Source: MGIIb-O5 sp036154155 (GTDB lineage: Archaea; Thermoplasmatota; Poseidoniia; Poseidoniales; Thalassarchaeaceae). Taken from it: a stretch of 38,288 nucleotides of DNA. Under the pieces are notes generated by a model. That model was not told where the DNA came from, made no database searches, and was given only the letters and a program-made list of their open reading frames with translations. Position 1 is the stretch's first letter, and the number at the start of each line of letters is the position of its first letter. Where the stretch lies: NCBI GenBank assembly GCA_036154155.1, contig JAYZLP010000033.1, positions 1-38,288 of the forward strand, given 5' to 3'. Shown here one piece after another: positions 7,351 to 15,234 of the stretch. A program made the position numbers and the translations under genes.

Positions 7351-8227
7351 CCCCGCCCGGGAGTTCCGGGAGTTCCGGGACGGGTTCATCGAGGACTCTG
7401 AGCATGCTATCTGCTAGATCAGCGTCGAAACCCTGCTTGTTAATCCAGTTAACCAGCCTTGTTACGTCCCTTACCAAGAACTCCTCTGCATGTGGGTGCT
7501 GGTGAGTCACTCCCTGTCCTACGTCGATCAGCCATGGCTCTCCATCATTCCACAGAATATTGTACTCGCTAAGGTCCGCATGAACGAGGTTGGCCTTCTG
7601 CCATGATACTGCTACCATATCCAGAAGATCCTCGAATACTTCGTATGGTTCGTCGATAATCACATCACGAAGCCTCGGGCTGGCCTCACTTTCCCCGATC
7701 AGATCCATGATCAGGACGTTTTTGTTATAGGAAATTGGCCTGGGAACCCTGATTCCATGCTTTCGCAGTCTTCGTAGATTCCTGAACTCCTTCTTTACCC
7801 ATATGTTGACCAGTTCCCTGTGCCTACCTGAAAGTCCCTCGAATCTGGGGTCTCCGTCTATGTACTTCGCTAGTCCCTTGAATACGGCATTTGTTGTGTG
7901 GAATATCTTGACTGCTACTGGGCCGTTTATCGAAGTGGCATGGAACACATGTGCCTCCTTCCCTCTGGCTATTGGATAGTTGACGGTGTCAATCTCGCCC
8001 TTCTCCATCAGCTTGTGTATGGAAAGCAATGTCGAGCGATCGAAGACGGCGTCGAATACCCTTCTGTCTACCCACTCGAATGGGCCCTTCCCAAGGACGC
8101 CTTGGAGCCCATCCTCGATCTCATTGAATATTTTCTTGAAGCGTGGTTCGGACATCCAGTCGTGCTTGGTCTGTGCCCTCATCAGGGCATCGGGATCTTC
8201 CTCTTCCCATGTCTCCTCGCTAGGCAT
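7346..8227 (-). CDS. rio1: RIO1-type serine/threonine protein kinase
   Basis: This 293-residue atypical kinase/ATPase acts in late small-subunit maturation. The nucleotide loop IARGKEAHVF is at 86-95, the ATP-contacting lysine at K107 (VAVKIF), the catalytic loop HADLSEYN with D218, and the metal-binding IDVGQ with D235. The RIO1-specific sequence VNYPIARGKEA distinguishes it from RIO2. Translation most likely begins at the ATG at 8227, four nt after the aIF1A stop behind a GGTGA site; a reading frame open to 8329 would overlap aIF1A and lacks kinase homology. The 3' end contains a short GGGAGTTCC tandem repeat encoding the PELPELP tail. Confidence 0.95.
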   Translation of the reverse strand: MPSEETWEEEDPDALMRAQTKHDWMSEPRFKKIFNEIEDGLQGVLGKGPFEWVDRRVFDAVFDRSTLLSIHKLMEKGEIDTVNYPIARGKEAHVFHATSINGPVAVKIFHTTNAVFKGLAKYIDGDPRFEGLSGRHRELVNIWVKKEFRNLRRLRKHGIRVPRPISYNKNVLIMDLIGESEASPRLRDVIIDEPYEVFEDLLDMVAVSWQKANLVHADLSEYNILWNDGEPWLIDVGQGVTHQHPHAEEFLVRDVTRLVNWINKQGFDADLADSMLRVLDEPVPELPELPGGD

Positions 8228-8231
8228 TAGC

Positions 8232-8747
8232 TCACCCGAAGAATGAGTCGATATCGTCATCCTGTGAAGCAGGCTCTGCGACTGTTTCCTGCCTCTCTTC
8301 TGCGATCGGTTCAGTAGAATCCTCCTCAACCGGCTCTAATGTTCCGACTTGCTCCTCGGCGGATTCTTCAATTTGGTCATCGGAGGAAAGACCGAACAGG
8401 TCTACTATCTCAGGTAGGACTCCCTTTCTTGACAGGTACAGTGATTGGGTCTTTGTGTACCTCATGCAGACGTTGGCTTTCTCATCTTGGAAGTCCCATG
8501 GCTGAACTACTATCAGGTCTCCCTCTCTTACCCATTGGCGGCGCCTCATCTTTCCGGGGATTCTGGAGATACGGCTGAGGCCATCCTCGCAGACTGCCCT
8601 TATCCTCCTGCCACCGAGAATTTCATCGGCGATAGCGAACATCTCGTTCACCTTTCGGTTTGGTAGGGGGACCCTGATACGGTCCCCGCTTCCTGACTCG
8701 AGTTGTGCTAAGCGCTCGAAGTCTACCTTCTCCTCTCTGCGTGCCAC
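8232..8747 (-). CDS. Translation initiation factor aIF1A with long acidic tail
   Basis: This 171-residue protein binds the A site of the small ribosomal subunit during initiation. The S1/OB-fold core covers about residues 22-115 (RVPLPNRKVNEMFAIAD, CEDGLSRISRIPGKMRRRQWVREGD, RYTKTQSLYL). Archaeal aIF1A is usually about 100-115 residues. Here an extra segment of about 50 acidic residues ends in DDDIDSFFG, resembling the acidic DIDDI end of eukaryotic eIF1A. The start is a GTG about 24 nt after a TATA-like ACATAGG, so it is probably leaderless. It heads the aIF1A-RIO1-KH operon. Confidence 0.93.
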   Translation of the reverse strand: MARREEKVDFERLAQLESGSGDRIRVPLPNRKVNEMFAIADEILGGRRIRAVCEDGLSRISRIPGKMRRRQWVREGDLIVVQPWDFQDEKANVCMRYTKTQSLYLSRKGVLPEIVDLFGLSSDDQIEESAEEQVGTLEPVEEDSTEPIAEERQETVAEPASQDDDIDSFFG

Positions 8748-8766
8748 TGGGTCTCCGTCGAGAGTC

Positions 8767-8778
8767 CCCTATGTGAAG
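8767..8778 (-). promoter_or_regulatory. TATA-like element for the aIF1A operon
   Basis: The coding strand reads CTTCACATAGGG, centred about 24 nt before the GTG of aIF1A and just after the nuoN stop. This spacing suggests a leaderless operon transcript. Confidence 0.4.
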
Positions 8779-8792
8779 TTGAGCCTGAAATC

Positions 8793-10496
8793 TCACCCGA
8801 CCAAGGAGTCGATGGAAGTACTGACTAGAGATACTAGCCATTCGCTAACTGGCCCTATTCCGCACAAGACGGTGAGTATCGCGCAGGCCATTATTGCCAT
8901 CCTTAGGGAAGAGGCCGACTTGAGCCTGGATGAGCTGTCTGGTTCTTCGAAGAACATCACCAAGCTGAGTCTGAGGTAGTAGAACAGTGAGAGAGCGCTA
9001 TTTACGACTATGGCTGCTGCTAGCCAGAATACGGGGTCGACTGTGTCCATCCAAGAATAGACGTCGGTAGCCGATGAGTTCCCAGTGCCAGCTGAGGATG
9101 AGACTATCCCGTTTACCATCAGCAGCTTGGAGAGGAATCCGGACAGGGGAGGGACTCCGGCTAGTGACAGCATGAATAGGAACATAGATCCTGCAATCAG
9201 AGGTTCTCTCTTTCCTAGGCCGTGGAGGTCCTCCATCCGGTGACCTGCTCCATCTGTCTCGAGGAGGGACAACACCAGGAATGCGCCCATCTTGAACAGG
9301 ACTAGCACCGCCAAGTGGAATGTTATCGCGATTAGGATTAGCCTGGTTCCTTCCTCGCCGGCGAGGCCGCTCCCGATGACGGAGATGGCTGCAAGCATGT
9401 ACCCTGCATGGGCCACGCTAGAATATGCTAGCATTCTCTTTGGGTTCTCGCTAGTTAGTGCCGCTAGGTTACCCCATGACATCGTGATTACAGCGATGAC
9501 TGCCAGCATCAGGAACCAGGAGGCCTGCTCCCCGAAGTCTGGAACAGTAATCATCACGAGTACCCTGAACAGTGCGACGAATCCCATCGCCTTCGACGCG
9601 GTTGCAAGAAGGCCCGATATTGGAGAAGACGCCCCAGAGTATGCATCGGGTGCGGCAAGGTGGAATGGCGCCGCGCTTACCTTAAATCCGAACGCGACCA
9701 TCATCAGGCCGACACCGAAAGCAGCGAATGGATCGATGCCTTCCATCTCTGCCCACTTGGTTGCTAGTGATTCGAGTGCTAGATCTCCTGACCAGAGGTA
9801 AAGGAGTGACATTCCATAAATCCCGACTGCGGAGGCAGCTGATCCCACAATGAAGTACTTCGCACCCGCCTCTCCACCTACATCCTCTTCTTTGTGGAAA
9901 GCTACTAGCACGTAGGTGGACAGGGAGGCGAGTTCGATGCATACCACGAGCATGAACAAGTTGGTTGACATAGCCATCAGGCTCATTCCGAGACCGACCA
10001 GGATTAGCAGTATGTAGAAGTCCACTTGCCTCCTGTTGTCCATCAAGATGGAAATCTTCCTCGATGCTGTCGCCTCTGAGTCATGGTCCGTTGGTGCCCT
10101 TGCGTTTTGCTTGGCGGGAATTCTGTGAGTGGATGCCGCTGAGACCAGCAACAGTGCGCCGATGAACATAGCGGAGAACAGTCGGCTAAACGCATCTGAC
10201 CTCAGCATCCCGCCTACTTCCTCGGAGCTGCTGTCAATCATCAGGAGTGATGCTGCGAATGCTACTGAGAAAGTGAGAGTGGCAATTCTATTGGGCATTC
10301 TCGGATCATTGGTGGCTTCGAACCTGGAGCCACCGATAAGGATTGGAACCCTTAGGTTGGTTAATGGGATCCTGAAAGAGGCGTTCCCGAGGTTTGGAAT
10401 CAAGATTATTGCTAGGACTCCGACCAGCATTACCAGTTCTGGCAATAGGGTGAATGCGGTGTCTGAGTCCAAGGCCAGTTGTCCTAGGGATGTCAT
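8793..10496 (-). CDS. nuoN: NADH-quinone oxidoreductase-like subunit N (antiporter-like)
   Basis: This 567-residue polytopic subunit of the complex I membrane arm has about 14 membrane segments. The proton-channel glutamate lies in VVCIELASLSTYVLVAF, and the channel lysine in FKVSAAPFHLAAPDAYSG followed by LLATASKAMG. It is longer than typical NuoN (about 485 residues), mainly because of a hydrophilic stretch near residues 125-155 (RIPAKQNARAPTDHD region) before DFYILLILVGLG. The ATG overlaps the nuoM stop (ATGA), implying coupled translation. It is the last gene of the operon. Confidence 0.93.
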   Translation of the reverse strand: MTSLGQLALDSDTAFTLLPELVMLVGVLAIILIPNLGNASFRIPLTNLRVPILIGGSRFEATNDPRMPNRIATLTFSVAFAASLLMIDSSSEEVGGMLRSDAFSRLFSAMFIGALLLVSAASTHRIPAKQNARAPTDHDSEATASRKISILMDNRRQVDFYILLILVGLGMSLMAMSTNLFMLVVCIELASLSTYVLVAFHKEEDVGGEAGAKYFIVGSAASAVGIYGMSLLYLWSGDLALESLATKWAEMEGIDPFAAFGVGLMMVAFGFKVSAAPFHLAAPDAYSGASSPISGLLATASKAMGFVALFRVLVMITVPDFGEQASWFLMLAVIAVITMSWGNLAALTSENPKRMLAYSSVAHAGYMLAAISVIGSGLAGEEGTRLILIAITFHLAVLVLFKMGAFLVLSLLETDGAGHRMEDLHGLGKREPLIAGSMFLFMLSLAGVPPLSGFLSKLLMVNGIVSSSAGTGNSSATDVYSWMDTVDPVFWLAAAIVVNSALSLFYYLRLSLVMFFEEPDSSSRLKSASSLRMAIMACAILTVLCGIGPVSEWLVSLVSTSIDSLVG

Positions 10497-12085
10497 GGGT
10501 TCACCCCCTCTGACTCCATGGCTTGAGTTAGGTACTCTAGCATGAAGCCTGAGCTCCAGTCAGACATCATGTCCCAGAATATGAAGGGCAGAATTCCGAA
10601 TAGGACGGTGAGAGCGCCGAGTATTAGCATCCCTGCATTCTCGTGCCATGTGATGTCGGACGGATCTTCCCCGTGGAGGGACTCGGGCAGAATTCCTTGG
10701 TGGGGATCGTCAGATTCGAAAATGGTCCTCTGCATCGATGTTAGGTAGTAAACGGCGGTAATGATGAGGGTCAAAGCGGGAAGCATTACCAGCCAACCGA
10801 AGGTCATCCAGAACGCTATCAGGACTGTTACCTCAGCTACGAAACCGGCCAACAGAGGGAGGCCTAGGCTAGCCATCCATCCAAGCATCATATGTCCTGC
10901 GAGCCATGGGCTGTGGTGGGCTATACCCCTCATAGACCCGATTTCCAGGGTGTGGTAGTGGTGCTTGAACGCCCCAGCCACTGCGAAAAGAAGAGGGCTG
11001 ATTATTCCATGAGCGAACATCATGAATAGTGCTCCGGCAATTCCGAGAGGCTGCATCGTGGCTATACCTAGGAAAATTAGCCCCATGTGGGAGACTGAGG
11101 AGTAGGCCACCATCCTCTTGAGGTTAGTCTGGCCCATACATACCCAAGCACCGTACACTAGGCTGACCATTCCCAGGAATATGAGAAGTGGGATGAATAC
11201 CATTGTGGACTCTGGAAGGGCTGTTACTGCAATTCTCAGGAAGCCGTAGGCCCCCATCTTCAGCATCACTCCTGCAAGGAGCATCGACCCCGCAGTGGGG
11301 GCTTGGACGTGGGCATCAGGCAGCCATGTGTGTACAGGGACGCTTGGCATCTTGGTTGCGAAGCCTATCAGCAGCATTATCCATACGAGGTGCCTTAGCC
11401 CCTCACTAGGAATTCCCGAGGCTGAGGAGACCATCACCCCGAGATCGAACGTGTGGCCGGTAATCGTTCCCGAGCTGGCTACATCTGGAGTGTATAGGTA
11501 CATCACTAGAATTCCAATAAGCATGACGACGCTTGCCGTGAATGTATAGATGAAGAACTTCAAGGAGGCGTATCTTCTGTCCTCGCCCCCCCAAACCATG
11601 ATCAAGAAGAACATAGGGACCAGAGTCAGCTCCCAGAATACGTAGAAGACGAACATGTCAAGAGAGACGAATACCCCTATCAACGCGCCTTCCATGACTA
11701 GGATTAGGGGGTGGAAAAGGTGGCCTCTCTTTGCATCCCACTCGACAAGCATGGATATTGGAATCAGGAGTGTTGTGAGCCAGACCATTGGGAACGACAA
11801 TGCGTCTATTCCGACTTTCCACGAGACCCCTATGGATGGTATCAGAAGGAAGGATTCGTTTGTTAGTGAGTAGCCGGAGCCGTAGTCAGTCCAGTCAATA
11901 TTGCCGATCTCCCCGAGGAAAATCATTGTGGTGATCGCCAGCATAGCCAGGGAAACGCCCATGCTTATCGCCCTGGAGGCTCGTGCGAGTCCTTCTGCCG
12001 AGTCGACCATCTTAGGCAGGATGAGGAGTGCAACGCCTACCGCAATCGGGGCCAGCGTGATTACGGACAGTGGGTCGTTGATCAT
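10493..12085 (-). CDS. nuoM: NADH-quinone oxidoreductase-like subunit M (antiporter-like)
   Basis: This 530-residue antiporter-like membrane subunit belongs to complex I. Essential residues are recognisable: the glutamate in FVFYVFWELTLVPMFFLI and the lysine-containing helix before VPVHTWLPDAHVQAPTAGSMLLAG. Length and layout agree with the NuoM family. The ATG shares its A with the TGA of nuoL (TGATG), and the stop overlaps the nuoN start, so nuoL-M-N are tightly coupled. It should form one of the proton-pumping modules. Confidence 0.95.
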   Translation of the reverse strand: MINDPLSVITLAPIAVGVALLILPKMVDSAEGLARASRAISMGVSLAMLAITTMIFLGEIGNIDWTDYGSGYSLTNESFLLIPSIGVSWKVGIDALSFPMVWLTTLLIPISMLVEWDAKRGHLFHPLILVMEGALIGVFVSLDMFVFYVFWELTLVPMFFLIMVWGGEDRRYASLKFFIYTFTASVVMLIGILVMYLYTPDVASSGTITGHTFDLGVMVSSASGIPSEGLRHLVWIMLLIGFATKMPSVPVHTWLPDAHVQAPTAGSMLLAGVMLKMGAYGFLRIAVTALPESTMVFIPLLIFLGMVSLVYGAWVCMGQTNLKRMVAYSSVSHMGLIFLGIATMQPLGIAGALFMMFAHGIISPLLFAVAGAFKHHYHTLEIGSMRGIAHHSPWLAGHMMLGWMASLGLPLLAGFVAEVTVLIAFWMTFGWLVMLPALTLIITAVYYLTSMQRTIFESDDPHQGILPESLHGEDPSDITWHENAGMLILGALTVLFGILPFIFWDMMSDWSSGFMLEYLTQAMESEGVNP

Positions 12086-14385
12086 CAGCTAATCCCCCAT
12101 ACTAGAACGATGATGGAAAGCATTCCAACTGCTGTCATCAGGATGTAGTCGCGAGCGTTACCAGTGGTGAGTGCCCTGACTTGCAGGGATCCAGATACTG
12201 AGTTTGACTCAATCTGTTTGATTACTCCATCAATCACGTTTCGATCGAACCATGCAGTGAATGCGGCGAAGGGTACAACGGTCTTTGCAAGGACTCCCTC
12301 GTAGATATCATCGAAGTACAGTCTGTTCTCCAAGGCCTCAGCCAAATCTGATTCGGACAGGGAAGTGACATCCTGACTGCCAAACTTTCCTGAGAGGCTG
12401 ACCAGCCAGGAAACTGCGGGTGAAGCGGACTCTCCTGCAGATAGTTCGCCCCCATGGATTCTAGCTGCGAAAATTGGGCCCGCTATGAAAGACAGCAATA
12501 TTGTGATCCAGCCAATGATCCTTAGATTCTGGTTTTCTGGCAGGAATGCATACTCCAGCTTGTAAATTATCGAGTCGAGTAATGTTGATTTCTTGAGGTG
12601 GAGATGTCCAGAATAGTCGTAAGCTGACGAGAGGTAGTCTGTCGCTCCCAGCAATGCGAAGGCAAACCCCCCTAGGGCGGTGATTACTGTTAGTATGATC
12701 AATGGTTCCTTGATCCATGGAGTTTCCTCGTGAACGTGGTTGACAACCTCGTTCTTTGGCTCGCCGGCGAATGTCATGAACCACATCCTAGACATGTAGA
12801 ATCCAGTCATTCCAGCTGTTAGTAGAACCAGAATCGCTGGCCCAATCATCAAGGGTTCATGCTCTAAAGCGGCAAGCCAAGTCTCTGCGATGATTCCTTC
12901 CTTCGACCAGAATCCACCTATCAGTGGTATTCCAATTATCGACATGGATCCAAACATCATTGCCGTGGCAGTTACGGGCATCTTCGATGCGAGGCCACCC
13001 ATATTCCTCATATCTTGAGGGTCGAAATCGTGCCCATGTCCGCCACCGTTTCCATGGTGCATGTGATCATGTGCATGGTGAACTTCGTGTATGACTGAGC
13101 CGCTAGCCATGAACAGCATGCCCTTCGCCATCGCGTGGTTGAACAGATGGAACATGGAGGCACCGAAGACTACGACTGCTGCATGGTGCTCGTCGTTATT
13201 GTAGAACCATAAGGCGGATCCAAGACCTGTGAAGATGTAAGCAAGCTGGCTCATCGTCGAGTATGCAAGGACTTTCTTGATGTCGTTCTGGACGAAAGCT
13301 ATTGCAGCTGCCATGAATGCTGTAATCCCTCCCACGTAAGCGACGATTAGGCCGAGGTCCTCTAGTCCAGGGACGCCGTGGTGGCCCACATCGACGAAGG
13401 GGACCATCCTGGCTACGAGGTATAGCCCTGCATTCACCATTGTAGCCGCGTGGATTAGTGCCGAAACGGGAGTTGGGCCCTCCATGGCATCGGGCAGCCA
13501 GACATGCAGTGGGAACTGTGCCGATTTGCCCACAGCCCCAATGAACATCATTAGTAGGGCCCAGAAAAGTTGAGTTGAGTCCACTGTTCCGTGTAGGGAT
13601 GGGTCATGGAATATCACTGAGAACTCCAGAGACCCATAGATGTCGTAGAGTATGAACAGCCCAACCATTAGGAAAACGTCTCCGACTCTGGTGGTCAGGA
13701 ATGCTTTCTTAGCGGCGTATGCCGCACTTTCCTTCCAGTAGTAGAATCCGATCAGGAGATAGGAACAGAGCCCCATAATCTCCCAGAATATGAAAAGCCA
13801 GAGGAAGTTGTCAGCCAGAACCATGCCAAACATTCCGAGGGCGAAGAGGACAAATTCTCCGTAGAATCTGTGATTCCTGTCCTCGTTAATCGGGTCTGTG
13901 TTCATGTAACCAAGACTGAACCAACAAATCAGGAAGCAGAGGAAGGTTGCTACGAAGAGGAGCATCAGTGTAATTGAGTCGACCCACACGCCAACCCCTA
14001 GGATATTCTTGGATGATGTGAGGCTGTAGTCTGACTGCAGGAGGTCGAAGGACACCCATTCTAGCCACTGAACTATGCTGTGTTGATCACCGAAGTCAGG
14101 AAGTTCGTCGAAGTAGTCGTAAACTAGCCAAACCGCTGCCATAAGGGATGTCCCAAGGGCCCCGAGGGCCAGAATCCCCCCCTCCTTGAGCTTGTCTTTC
14201 CAGGTCTCGTGGCCGTTGTAGAGCTGACCCGCGACAAGAATCACGGGGAAAGTTACGAACGGAACTGCAACTATGAGAATCGCCGAATCGGATGATTCCC
14301 AGCCTTGGTTTTGCAACAGAGGCACTATTGCCAGGAAGGGTATGATGTAGACGAGCAGTCCAATCTCACTCTTGTTCTCGCCCAT
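12085..14385 (-). CDS. nuoL: NADH-quinone oxidoreductase-like subunit L (antiporter-like)
   Basis: This 766-residue distal antiporter-like subunit belongs to the complex I membrane arm. Core motifs are intact: LWLFIFWEIMGLCSYLLIGFY with the channel glutamate and GKSAQFPLHVWLPDAMEG with the channel lysine, followed by VSALIHAATMVNAG. The C-terminal region after about residue 640 would hold the lateral helix and final membrane segment. A histidine-rich insertion replaces the short loop before DMRNMGGL (coding region about 13010-13093; pattern HHAHDHMHH then GGGHGHD). E. coli NuoL is about 613 residues, so this protein is long. It starts 9 nt after nuoK. Confidence 0.95.
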   Translation of the reverse strand: MGENKSEIGLLVYIIPFLAIVPLLQNQGWESSDSAILIVAVPFVTFPVILVAGQLYNGHETWKDKLKEGGILALGALGTSLMAAVWLVYDYFDELPDFGDQHSIVQWLEWVSFDLLQSDYSLTSSKNILGVGVWVDSITLMLLFVATFLCFLICWFSLGYMNTDPINEDRNHRFYGEFVLFALGMFGMVLADNFLWLFIFWEIMGLCSYLLIGFYYWKESAAYAAKKAFLTTRVGDVFLMVGLFILYDIYGSLEFSVIFHDPSLHGTVDSTQLFWALLMMFIGAVGKSAQFPLHVWLPDAMEGPTPVSALIHAATMVNAGLYLVARMVPFVDVGHHGVPGLEDLGLIVAYVGGITAFMAAAIAFVQNDIKKVLAYSTMSQLAYIFTGLGSALWFYNNDEHHAAVVVFGASMFHLFNHAMAKGMLFMASGSVIHEVHHAHDHMHHGNGGGHGHDFDPQDMRNMGGLASKMPVTATAMMFGSMSIIGIPLIGGFWSKEGIIAETWLAALEHEPLMIGPAILVLLTAGMTGFYMSRMWFMTFAGEPKNEVVNHVHEETPWIKEPLIILTVITALGGFAFALLGATDYLSSAYDYSGHLHLKKSTLLDSIIYKLEYAFLPENQNLRIIGWITILLSFIAGPIFAARIHGGELSAGESASPAVSWLVSLSGKFGSQDVTSLSESDLAEALENRLYFDDIYEGVLAKTVVPFAAFTAWFDRNVIDGVIKQIESNSVSGSLQVRALTTGNARDYILMTAVGMLSIIVLVWGIS

Positions 14386-14394
14386 TCTTACACC

Positions 14395-14697
14395 TCAGTT
14401 ATTCAGGATGTTAGCCTCATCTAGAGAAATCGTCTCTTGTGTGCTGTATAGAGAAAGGAAAATTGCCAATCCTATTGCGACCTCCGCGGCTGTTATTGCG
14501 ATAGCTATGGTTGTGAACACCCATCCATCGGAACCACCCCAGTACATTGTGCCTGCCACGAAATTCAGGTTAGCGCCGTTGAGCATGACCTCGATGCACA
14601 TCAGGACCACTATGGCGTTCTTTCTGGAGAACGCACCAATGAGTCCAACGCCGAAAAGGATGGCTCCGAGTCCGGCAATCCAACTTGGGTCGATCAT
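14395..14697 (-). CDS. nuoK: NADH-quinone oxidoreductase-like subunit K
   Basis: This 100-residue, three-helix subunit belongs to the complex I membrane arm. The two conserved membrane glutamates lie at E36 (LMCIEVMLNGANLNF) and E72 (ITAAEVAIGLAIFL), the same numbering as the E. coli protein. Its ATG overlaps the stop of the second nuoJ gene (ATGA). It is an ordinary family member of standard length. Confidence 0.95.
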   Translation of the reverse strand: MIDPSWIAGLGAILFGVGLIGAFSRKNAIVVLMCIEVMLNGANLNFVAGTMYWGGSDGWVFTTIAIAITAAEVAIGLAIFLSLYSTQETISLDEANILNN

Positions 14698-14966
14698 TGG
14701 TCATCACCTCCCATGCCCCAGACCAGGTTAATCAGCCTCTCATCGCGAACTAAGTATGAGGCCCCGATCATTGCCATCGCGAGGAGCGCTCCTAGGACTA
14801 TGGTGGCTACCGCCCACTCGTCAAACAGTGCGTTTGCCAAGTCTAATGTCGACGGTTGGGGGCTTTCTTCGATAGCGGGCCAGTTCGATGGGTCCATTGT
14901 CTCCCTAAGGAGAACTAGCATGAAAGCTACGACCCCTACCCTGGTTACTGCAGAAAGGAGCCTCAC
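14694..14966 (-). CDS. nuoJ2: NuoJ C-terminal half (NuoJ2)
   Basis: This 90-residue membrane protein corresponds to the C-terminal part of NuoJ/ND6. It has an N-terminal helix (AVTRVGVVAFMLVLLRE), a hydrophilic loop, and a last helix (VATIVLGALLAMAMIGASYLV) located where NuoJ's final membrane helix should be. The start is a GTG that overlaps the TGA of nuoJ1 (GTGA), in a different frame, so the division is a true gene boundary and not a single-base artefact. Split nuoJ genes are also known from haloarchaea. Confidence 0.85.
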   Translation of the reverse strand: MRLLSAVTRVGVVAFMLVLLRETMDPSNWPAIEESPQPSTLDLANALFDEWAVATIVLGALLAMAMIGASYLVRDERLINLVWGMGGDDQ

Positions 14967-15232
14967 TCTATGTCGCCCTCCTGGATTTGTTTACGTGTGA
15001 GCATGACTCCGAACTGGACCACGAGCATTACTGAGCCAAGGTAGACAAGGATCTGGATGGCGGCTAGCATCTCTGCGCTAGCTAGAACGAAAATACCTGC
15101 TACTCCAAAGAATGTCAGCATTAGGAAGAGGAGTGAGTGCGCGACTCTTCTTCCATATACGCATCCTATTGCACCACCAACGGTTACAGCTGACAGGATA
15201 ACGAAAACCAGTGCCTCGAAGTCAACGCCCAT
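14963..15232 (-). CDS. nuoJ1: NuoJ N-terminal half (NuoJ1)
   Basis: This 89-residue protein comprises the first three helices of NuoJ/ND6. The conserved segment RRVAHSLLFLMLTFFGVAGIFVLASAEMLAAIQILVYLGS, including the helix with a flexible pi-bulge region in other species, is well preserved (motif AIQILVYLGSVMLVVQFGVML). It is followed by nuoJ2 with a 4-base overlap, so the two halves are probably made stoichiometrically and assemble together. Confidence 0.9.
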   Translation of the reverse strand: MGVDFEALVFVILSAVTVGGAIGCVYGRRVAHSLLFLMLTFFGVAGIFVLASAEMLAAIQILVYLGSVMLVVQFGVMLTRKQIQEGDIE

Positions 15233-15234
15233 AA

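Noticed and set aside
7359..7384. Tandem GGGAGTTCC repeat near the RIO1 3' end as a regulatory repeat
   Set aside because: It is in frame and simply encodes the repeated PEL units of the C-terminal tail; only two copies exist.
8228..8329. Longer RIO1 start at 8329
   Set aside because: It overlaps the aIF1A gene; the ATG at 8227 has a ribosome site and follows the aIF1A stop by four bases.
14963..14966. Split of nuoJ as a sequencing frameshift
   Set aside because: The second half has its own GTG overlapping the stop of the first (GTGA), and split nuoJ is known from other archaea.
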